A stretch of 12,923 bases of DNA from Flavobacteriales bacterium UBA7519 (lineage in GTDB: Bacteria; Bacteroidota; Bacteroidia; Flavobacteriales; Weeksellaceae). Below the pieces are notes generated by a model. The model was not told where the DNA came from, searched no databases, and was given only the letters and a program-made list of their open reading frames with translations. The stretch covers positions 1 to 12,923 of the forward strand of contig DLND01000053.1 in the NCBI GenBank assembly GCA_002476905.1, written 5' to 3'. This document shows positions 1 through 5,197 of this stretch, one piece after another (the stretch's first letter is position 1; every line of letters begins with the position of its first letter). The translations under genes were made by a program, and so were the position numbers.

Positions 1-697
1 AAGCCATATTTTCCTGAAGAACAGACAAAACATCTTTGTTGGAGATTTTGTTTTTCTTAGCTGATTTGAATTGATTCAGAACCAATTCTATGGAATTAAT
101 CAACTTTCTCGCATCGCCTCCCGAATATTGGATGAATGCTTCTTTTTCTTCGAGAGAAAATTTGGTGTTATTGATTTCATTGTATTTCGAAGTGCTGATG
201 TCGGCTAATTCTTCTAGCTTTTCAAAAGTCAATGCTTTCAGGATATAAACTTGTGAACGTGATAATAGAGCCGAAACTACTTCGAAACTAGGATTTTCAG
301 TGGTAGCGCCAATGAGAACAATCCAACCTTTTTCAACAGCGTGAAGCAAAGAATCTTGCTGAGACTTATTAAATCTATGAATTTCATCAATAAACAAAAT
401 AGGACTTTTCCCAGAAAAAAGATTTTGCTTTTTAGCTTCATCAATGACATCTCGCACATCTTTCACACCAGAAGAAACAGCAGATAATTTATAGAATTTC
501 CTCCCTGATTTTTCAGAGATAATTTCCGCAAGCGTCGTTTTTCCAGTTCCCGGCGGACCCCAAAAAATAAGCGAATTGATGGTGTCATTTTCCAGCATTT
601 TGCGGATCGTTCCATTTTTCCCAGTCAAATGTTCTTGTCCTAAAACATCATCAAGAGTTTTCGGACGTAGGATTTCGGCAAGTGGAGAATTATTCAT
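1..697 (-). CDS. rarA: Replication-associated recombination protein A (AAA+ ATPase), 3' end cut off by window
   Basis: Reading the minus strand from the ATG at 697 gives an uninterrupted 232-codon frame that runs off the left edge, so roughly the N-terminal half of a RarA/MgsA/WRNIP1-family protein is present (family members are usually about 420-450 residues). Visible motifs, in order, are Walker A GPPGTGKT (residues 47-54), Walker B LFIDE followed by IHRFNK (101-111), a sensor-1-like TTENPS (132-137), the LLSR arginine-finger segment (144-147) and a sensor-2 GGDAR (193-197). The IHRFNK and TTENPSFE signatures separate RarA from RuvB and DnaX. The family acts in the cytoplasm at stalled replication forks together with SSB and RecA. 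The C-terminal tetramerisation domain lies outside the window. It is separated from the upstream polyprenyl synthase gene by a terminator, so it is probably transcribed on its own. Identity is very likely. Confidence 0.95.
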   Translation of the reverse strand, partial: MNNSPLAEILRPKTLDDVLGQEHLTGKNGTIRKMLENDTINSLIFWGPPGTGKTTLAEIISEKSGRKFYKLSAVSSGVKDVRDVIDEAKKQNLFSGKSPILFIDEIHRFNKSQQDSLLHAVEKGWIVLIGATTENPSFEVVSALLSRSQVYILKALTFEKLEELADISTSKYNEINNTKFSLEEKEAFIQYSGGDARKLINSIELVLNQFKSAKKNKISNKDVLSVLQENMA

Positions 698-701
698 ATT
701 T

Positions 702-709
702 CAAAATTA
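702..709 (-). promoter_or_regulatory. Candidate -7 box (TAATTTTG) for rarA
   Basis: On the minus strand this octamer matches the Bacteroidota -7 consensus TAnnTTTG exactly. It ends only four bases before the rarA ATG, so a transcript made from it would begin at or very near the start codon and be leaderless or nearly so. A TTTG lies 24 bases further upstream (734-737), slightly outside the usual -33 spacing and inside the terminator hairpin. The match is short and the DNA is AT-rich, so this is tentative. Confidence 0.3.
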
Positions 710-715
710 CGGAAT

Positions 716-755
716 TAAATTAAAAAGCCCTTTCAAAGTTGAAACTCTGAAAGGG
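716..755 (-). terminator. Intrinsic terminator of the polyprenyl synthase gene
   Basis: Positions 728-755 form a near-perfect inverted repeat. The arms at 728-740 and 743-755 can pair over 13 bp with one G-T wobble, closing on a two-base gap (more realistically about 11 bp with a six-base loop). Read on the minus strand the stem is followed by CTTTTTAATTT, a classic U-tract, and it lies 24 bases beyond the stop codon of the polyprenyl synthase gene. On the plus strand the downstream bases are a weaker TTAAATATTT, so it probably works mainly leftward. It insulates rarA from upstream transcription. Confidence 0.82.
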
Positions 756-778
756 TTAAATATTTATTAAAATTGCTT

Positions 779-1756
779 TTATAATTTTCTGCTAATCACA
801 TAATTCAGCATCAATTTAAGAGATGCTTTGGCTTCATTATCAGGAAATTCAGCTAAAATATCGAGCGCTTTTTGCTGATAATCTTTCATGGTCTGGATGG
901 CGTAATCCATTCCACCAGAAGATTTCACGAATTCTACCAACTCACGAACTTTTTTAGAATCTTTGTTATAACGTTTTATCGTTGCGAAATATTTTTTGTA
1001 ATTCTCAGGACTGGCATTTTTCAAAGTATAAATCAACGGCAAAGTCATTTTTTGTTCCTTGATGTCGATTCCGACAGGTTTTCCAATGATATTACTTGTC
1101 TGATAATCAAAAAGATCATCTTTGATTTGGAAAGCCATTCCCGTATAAGTCCCGAATTCCTGCATTTTTTTCGCAGTCGCTTCATCTACGCCGTTGGACA
1201 AAACCCCAACTTCACAACAAGCCGCAATCAACGTTGCTGTCTTCTGACGGATAATTTCGTAATAAACATCCTCCGTAATATCAAGCTTTCTGGCTTTTTC
1301 CAATTGAAGCAATTCGCCTTCAGACATTTCTCGGATGGTTCTGGAAATTACTGCTAGCAAATCAAAATCCTTATTGTCCGTAGAAAGCAAAACCGATTTC
1401 GAAAGCAAATAATCGCCAACCAAAACCGCAATTTTATTCTTCCAAAGTGCATTGATAGAAAAGAAATTTCTGCGCTTGAAACTCTCATCCACAACGTCGT
1501 CGTGAGCCAAAGTCGCAGTATGAATCAGCTCAATCATACTTGCGCCGCGGAATGTTTTTTCGTTCACATTTCCGACTAATTTTGCACAGAGAAAAACAAA
1601 CATCGGACGCATTTGTTTCCCTTTTGTCGTGACAATAAAACGCGTGACTTTATCCAGTAGAGCAACATTACTTTTCATCGATTCATAAAACTTTTGTTCA
1701 AAAAGTTTCATTTCGTCAGAAATCGGAGATTTGATTAGTTCTACTGTATTCGCCAC
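779..1756 (-). CDS. Long-chain all-trans polyprenyl diphosphate synthase (IspB/HepT-type)
   Basis: The 325-residue protein has the full signature set of trans-prenyltransferases: KGKQMRP (45-51), the first Asp-rich motif HDDVVD (85-90, DDxxD) and the second motif KDDLFD (212-217). The length is normal for the family. The enzyme condenses isopentenyl diphosphate onto an allylic primer using Mg2+ held by the two Asp-rich motifs. The residues just before the first motif are small (Thr80, Ala81), which in this family goes with long rather than C15/C20 products. In flavobacteria the expected product is the hexaprenyl-type side chain of menaquinone, but chain length is inferred. Translation appears to start at GTG (1754-1756): an in-frame TAA lies two codons upstream and the next Met is residue 16. 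It ends at a strong terminator. Cytoplasmic or membrane-associated. Confidence 0.94.
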   Translation of the reverse strand: MANTVELIKSPISDEMKLFEQKFYESMKSNVALLDKVTRFIVTTKGKQMRPMFVFLCAKLVGNVNEKTFRGASMIELIHTATLAHDDVVDESFKRRNFFSINALWKNKIAVLVGDYLLSKSVLLSTDNKDFDLLAVISRTIREMSEGELLQLEKARKLDITEDVYYEIIRQKTATLIAACCEVGVLSNGVDEATAKKMQEFGTYTGMAFQIKDDLFDYQTSNIIGKPVGIDIKEQKMTLPLIYTLKNASPENYKKYFATIKRYNKDSKKVRELVEFVKSSGGMDYAIQTMKDYQQKALDILAEFPDNEAKASLKLMLNYVISRKL

Positions 1757-1821
1757 TGTTTACATTTACAAATTAATAATTTTTAGGAGCAAGACTACTT
1801 GTATATCTTTTCCGCATTCAC

Positions 1822-1902
1822 ACCCGCTGTCCGCTATACTTTTTTTGTTTTCCACATCCAATCCGAGGCCAAACAAAAAAAGATGCCGCTTCCATCGGGG
1901 CT
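1822..1902 (-). repeat. Structured intergenic element with conserved-looking flanks and a hairpin core
   Basis: The 197-base gap between two minus-strand genes contains an imperfect inverted repeat that is markedly richer in GC at its ends than the surroundings. The core arms at 1839-1850 and 1871-1882 are perfectly complementary over 12 bp (CTTTTTTTGTTT with AAACAAAAAAAG) around a 20-base loop. The outer segments CCCGCTG (1823-1829) and CATCGGG (1893-1899) pair with one mismatch. On the minus strand the flanks contain GAAGCGGCATC and TATAGCGGACAGC, which share AGCGG. From memory, elements with these flanks and a variable stem recur in 3' intergenic regions of many flavobacteria, so I call it a dispersed element or terminator-like structure. 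That recollection was not checked here. It lies about 50 bases downstream of the beta-propeller gene. Confidence 0.5.
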
Positions 1903-1953
1903 ATGTTGAGGATTTGTCTGTCAGTTCACCCAAAAACTATTCAGCAAATATAA

Positions 1954-2832
1954 TTATTCTAAATCTTTATACGAAATAAAATAGAGACTCTGAGGTACTT
2001 TTTTGATTTTGATATTAAAACGTTCTCCAGAAATATAAACGCCTTTTTCCGTCGCCGTAATGCCTTCGATTTGACCAATGGTAAAAGCTCTTCCCAAAGA
2101 AAACTTCTTCAAAGGCTTGTTGAAAAACAGGTTTTCGGTTTCATCTTTCTCGAAAATCATCATGTAAACCGAAGCATTTTTGGTGTAGCCAACAACATAA
2201 AGTCTATTACCAAAAAAAGAAGCATCCGTTACAACAAAACCAGTATCGAAACTTTCTAGTTTTTGAGCAGGCTGATTTTCTCTCAGATTTTTATCGATGA
2301 CGTAATGCGAAACAGTATTCGTAATCCATTCTTTCGTGAAAATATGAATAGCTCCATCCAAGAAAATCATTGCCTCTGCGTCAAAATTATTACTGGTATT
2401 TTTTGGTGTAAAATCGTTTTGTTCAGGATAAAAGAACGGAATTGTTTTAATCGAATCAATAATCAGAGAATCATTTCTGAAAGGAATCTGATAAACTTTC
2501 AAATCTTTCCTCGTTCCCAAATTATTCCCGAATTCGCCAACATAGAAGTTTTCTCCGTCATTCGTAATCGCTTCCCAATCAATATTTTTGAGTCCAGTTT
2601 GGAAAGTTTTTTTGATATAAGAACTTCCCGCTTTTATTTCAAAAATTTCGCTGGTGTTTCCGCTGTCGTTAAAGGAGAAAAGTCTTCCGTCGAGATTTGT
2701 CAGACCAGAGGATTCTTTTAAAGAATCACTGAGAACTGCGATTTTATATTTTTTTAAATTGAGTTTTTCAATTTTCTGTGAGAATCCCAAAAATGACATC
2801 AGCAAAAAATGAAGGATGAAAAGTTTTCTCAT
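1954..2832 (-). CDS. Exported beta-propeller-like protein of unknown function
   Basis: The 292-residue protein starts with a clear type I signal peptide (MRKLFILHFLLMSFLGFSQ) whose Phe-Ser-Gln end is typical of Bacteroidota, so it is exported to the periplasm or beyond. The mature part contains blade-like repeats with recognisable motifs: ESSGL (40-44), NDSGN (55-59), DWEAIT (85-90), GEFGNN (99-104), FDAEAM (150-155), TDASFF (202-207) and GQIEGIT (253-259). This pattern resembles the esterase-like/phytase-like and SdiA-regulated beta-propeller families, in which the acidic motifs sit at blade edges and may bind metal. No catalytic activity can be assigned. I use the ATG at 2832. An in-frame TTG at 2847 would add five residues before the charged n-region and is less likely. 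It lies 42 bases downstream of the hydroxylase gene with no terminator between, so co-transcription is plausible. No C-terminal T9SS sorting domain is visible. Confidence 0.8.
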   Translation of the reverse strand: MRKLFILHFLLMSFLGFSQKIEKLNLKKYKIAVLSDSLKESSGLTNLDGRLFSFNDSGNTSEIFEIKAGSSYIKKTFQTGLKNIDWEAITNDGENFYVGEFGNNLGTRKDLKVYQIPFRNDSLIIDSIKTIPFFYPEQNDFTPKNTSNNFDAEAMIFLDGAIHIFTKEWITNTVSHYVIDKNLRENQPAQKLESFDTGFVVTDASFFGNRLYVVGYTKNASVYMMIFEKDETENLFFNKPLKKFSLGRAFTIGQIEGITATEKGVYISGERFNIKIKKVPQSLYFISYKDLE

Positions 2833-2874
2833 TTTAGTAAAATTCAAAATAAAAAGTAAATCCTAAATTTGAAA

Positions 2875-3798
2875 TTAAGACTCATTTTTTGTCTTATTTT
2901 TCTTCGCCCAATATTCCTTCTGATATTGTTTTACCGTTTTTCCGGTTCCATCGTGTCGCCAGCCGGGAGAATTAAAAAGGTAATTAAATCGATCGCTGAT
3001 TGTTAGGTTAGGCTGTTTCAGATCTTGCCAGATTTTTCGCCATTCATAGAGTAGAGTAGTCATTGGTCCGTCATCAGGCATTTTTGGGTAGATACCAAAT
3101 TTCACCGGGACTTTAGGATCTTCCGGCTCAAAAGTTCCGAAAAATTTATCCCAAAAAATAAAAACCATTCCCATATTCCGGTCCAGATATTTGATGTTGC
3201 AACCGTGGTGAACTCTGTGATGAGAAGGTGTTACCAATATATATTCTAGAATTCCCATTTTTTTAATCGTTTGCGTATGAACCCAAGTTCCGTAAACCTG
3301 ACCAACGGCGTAACAAACCATTATTGACCAGGGATTAAATCCTAAAAAAGCCAGCGGAGAAAAGAATATATAGCGATACAATGGTTGAAAAACCGGACTT
3401 CGGAAACCTGTTGTCAAATTGAAATATTCCGAATTGTGATGCGTGATATGAACGGCCCAAAAAACTCTGGAGCGATGGTCTGCTAGATGGTGGAAATAAT
3501 ACGCTAAATCCGTTGCCAGAAAACATAAAACCCAATAATACCAAGTGCTAAGATTAAAATCAAAGATACGGTATTGGTAAAAGAAAAACATTACTGACAT
3601 GGCAAAAACCTTCATTACAAGATCCAGCCCAAAGTTCATTAACGCAAGATAAATATTGGTTGCCAGGTCTTTTTTGCTGTAAAGATGTGCTTCCATTATG
3701 TGGCTATAAATCATCTCTGCCAAGATAACTACGGCGTGAAGAGGAACTGCCCAAACGTAAACACTTTCCAGTGCATTTTCACCAAAAATGAATTCCAT
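2875..3798 (-). CDS. Fatty acid hydroxylase / sterol desaturase superfamily membrane protein
   Basis: The 307-residue polytopic membrane protein carries the histidine clusters that hold the di-iron centre of this superfamily: HHLADH (103-108), HITHH (117-121) and HHRVHH (193-198), with a further His in WVHTQ (174). Hydrophobic segments at about 14-33, 52-75, 86-102 and 144-166 place it in the inner membrane with the His clusters facing the cytoplasm. Family members use O2 to hydroxylate or desaturate lipid substrates. The overall pattern resembles bacterial relatives of alkylglycerol monooxygenase (TMEM195-like), but the substrate cannot be read from sequence. The ATG at 3798 is well placed, with a good -7 box about 60 bases upstream. 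It is followed after 42 bases by the exported beta-propeller gene, possibly as one transcript. The C-terminus is hydrophilic and Lys-rich. Family assignment is firm and specific function unknown. Confidence 0.92.
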   Translation of the reverse strand: MEFIFGENALESVYVWAVPLHAVVILAEMIYSHIMEAHLYSKKDLATNIYLALMNFGLDLVMKVFAMSVMFFFYQYRIFDFNLSTWYYWVLCFLATDLAYYFHHLADHRSRVFWAVHITHHNSEYFNLTTGFRSPVFQPLYRYIFFSPLAFLGFNPWSIMVCYAVGQVYGTWVHTQTIKKMGILEYILVTPSHHRVHHGCNIKYLDRNMGMVFIFWDKFFGTFEPEDPKVPVKFGIYPKMPDDGPMTTLLYEWRKIWQDLKQPNLTISDRFNYLFNSPGWRHDGTGKTVKQYQKEYWAKKNKTKNES

Positions 3799-3857
3799 TT
3801 TATTAATTTGTAAGGTTATAAAAAAGAGAAAAAAATTCTTAAGTCCGTTTTGATAAA

Positions 3858-3865
3858 CAAATTTA
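3858..3865 (-). promoter_or_regulatory. Candidate -7 box (TAAATTTG) for the hydroxylase gene
   Basis: The minus-strand octamer matches TAnnTTTG exactly and lies in the 116-base gap after rlmN. Transcription would begin near 3852, giving a leader of about 54 bases before the ATG at 3798. I see no convincing -33 TTG at the expected distance, so support rests on the -7 box and its position. Confidence 0.45.
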
Positions 3866-3914
3866 CAATCTAAATTGCTATAAAATAACTAATAAAAGCT
3901 AAGTTAATGATCTG

Positions 3915-4949
3915 TTATACAGAGGTTTTGTTTGCCAATTGTCCACAAGCCGCATCAATATCGCCACCACGACTTTTTCTTACAACAATTGTGATTCCTG
4001 CTTTCTCCAGTTCACGGACGTATTTTTGCTCAGCTTCGATACTTCTGTGGTCAAATTTCCCTTCGCCAATCGGATTGTATTGGATTAAATTGACTTTACT
4101 TGGAACTTGTCTGCAATATTTAATCAAAGCTTTGATATCCTCATCGCCATCGTTGATTCCTTTCCAGACACAATATTCAAAAGTAATTGGAGAACCAGTT
4201 TTCTGATACCAATATTGAAGCGAATCCATAATATCTGTCAATGGAAATTTCTCAGAAAAAGGCATTATCTCATTACGTTTATGCTCGATTGCAGAATGGA
4301 GAGAAAGTGCTAATTTAACCTTCAATTCTTCATCCGCCAGCATTTTGATCATCTTCGGAATTCCGGATGTCGAAACTGTGATTCTTCTTGGCGACATTCC
4401 CAAACCGTCCGGTTTTGTGATTTTATGAATGGCTTCTACAACGTTTTTATAATTCATCATCGGTTCACCCATTCCCATAAACACGATGTTTGTGAGCGGT
4501 CTGTCAAAATATAATTTACTTTGTCGGTCAATCAGTGCAACTTGGTCAACAATTTCTGCCACTTCCAAGTTTCGCATTCTTTTCAGTTTGGCTGTTGCAC
4601 AGAATTCGCAGTTCAAAGAACATCCAACTTGAGAAGAAACACAGGCTGTACTTCTGGATTCAGTAGGAATCAAAACAGATTCTACCATCAATCCATCGTG
4701 AAGTTTTACCCCATTTTTTATCGTTCCGTCCGTTGATTTTTGTAATAAATCGACAGCAATAGGATTGATGAAAAAATCACGTGAAAGATTATCACGAAGA
4801 TTCTTAGAAAGATTCGTCATCTCATCAAAAGAATGCAGATTCTTGCTCCAAAGCCAATCATAAACTTGCTTGGCACGAAACGGTTTGTCGCCAATTGTGC
4901 TGAAGTAATCTTTGAGTTGATCGAGGGAAAGTGTGCGGATATCTTTCAA
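3915..4949 (-). CDS. rlmN: Dual-specificity 23S rRNA A2503 / tRNA A37 C2-methyltransferase
   Basis: This 344-residue radical SAM enzyme has the family cluster motif CxxxCxxC at Cys110, Cys114 and Cys117. The methyl-carrying and resolving cysteines are Cys103 (in TACVSSQVGC) and Cys335 (in ACGQL), spaced as in E. coli RlmN (Cys118 and Cys355 there). Glu90 fits the position of the E. coli active-site Glu, and GEPMMN (161-166) is the SAM-binding GEP motif. It methylates C2 of A2503 in the peptidyl-transferase centre and A37 of some tRNAs, which tunes decoding and tunnel function. Having both cysteines and no Cfr-specific features that I can see, it reads as RlmN rather than the resistance enzyme Cfr. 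The start is probably TTG (4947-4949): no in-frame ATG lies between it and the TAA at 4980-4982, and the next Met is residue 44. It is a monocistronic-looking gene with its own -7 box. Confidence 0.97.
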   Translation of the reverse strand: MKDIRTLSLDQLKDYFSTIGDKPFRAKQVYDWLWSKNLHSFDEMTNLSKNLRDNLSRDFFINPIAVDLLQKSTDGTIKNGVKLHDGLMVESVLIPTESRSTACVSSQVGCSLNCEFCATAKLKRMRNLEVAEIVDQVALIDRQSKLYFDRPLTNIVFMGMGEPMMNYKNVVEAIHKITKPDGLGMSPRRITVSTSGIPKMIKMLADEELKVKLALSLHSAIEHKRNEIMPFSEKFPLTDIMDSLQYWYQKTGSPITFEYCVWKGINDGDEDIKALIKYCRQVPSKVNLIQYNPIGEGKFDHRSIEAEQKYVRELEKAGITIVVRKSRGGDIDAACGQLANKTSV

Positions 4950-4968
4950 TGTATTCTGAAAATTTTTG

Positions 4969-4976
4969 CAAAGATA
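4969..4976 (-). promoter_or_regulatory. Candidate -7 box (TATCTTTG) for rlmN
   Basis: This exact minus-strand match to TAnnTTTG sits 19 bases before the proposed TTG start, giving a leader of about 14 bases. A TTG lies 12 bases upstream, closer than the usual -33 spacing, so the upstream element is uncertain. The rest of the 4950-5197 divergent region is AT-rich, with no gene that I can support. Confidence 0.5.
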
Positions 4977-4998
4977 CGTTTAATGTAACAATTTTAAA

Positions 4999-5032
4999 AT
5001 CTAATAATGAAACGATAGATATATCTAATAAT
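4999..5032. repeat. Direct repeat ATCTAATAAT x2 with embedded palindrome
   Basis: The 10-mer ATCTAATAAT occurs at 4999-5008 and again at 5023-5032, a 24-base period. The 12-bp palindrome TAGATATATCTA (5016-5027) overlaps the second copy. They lie roughly 36-70 bases upstream of the predicted rlmN transcription start and about 155 bases upstream of that of the GAF gene. Two or so helical turns between copies would suit a regulator site, but chance is possible in such AT-rich DNA. Confidence 0.3.
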
Positions 5033-5174
5033 CTTGAATTATTTTAAATTTAAAAGATAATTTCTAAGCTATGTTTCACATTGATAATAACTTAAATTTT
5101 TATTATGTAGATTATGAAATGAAATTAAAGTATTAGGAATCATCATTCGACTTTATTAATATATTCATAATTCT

Positions 5175-5182
5175 TACATTTG
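5175..5182 (+). promoter_or_regulatory. Candidate -7 box (TACATTTG) for the GAF-domain gene
   Basis: This exact TAnnTTTG match ends 15 bases before the ATG at 5198, so the leader would be about 10 bases. It overlaps the in-frame TTG at 5180, which argues that the longer reading frame starting there is not translated and that 5198 is the real start. No clear -33 TTTG is visible at the usual distance. Confidence 0.5.
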
Positions 5183-5197
5183 CATCGATTTTTACCA

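Noticed and set aside
872..1357. Long plus-strand open frame of 161 codons opposite the polyprenyl synthase gene
   Set aside because: It is antisense to a gene with complete catalytic motifs, and its Phe/Ile/Arg-rich composition is what the reverse of this AT-rich coding sequence produces.
1731..1979. 82-codon plus-strand frame across the intergenic element
   Set aside because: It overlaps two genes at its ends and its middle is the structured element, so it is explained as a spurious translation of a palindrome.
3915..4949. Cfr-type antibiotic resistance methyltransferase instead of RlmN
   Set aside because: The GEPMMN, CVSSQVGC and C-terminal CGQL features and the length fit housekeeping RlmN, and the context is chromosomal.
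5180..5197. TTG start that would lengthen the GAF protein by six residues
   Set aside because: The TTG overlaps an exact -7 promoter box, and a good ATG follows at 5198.
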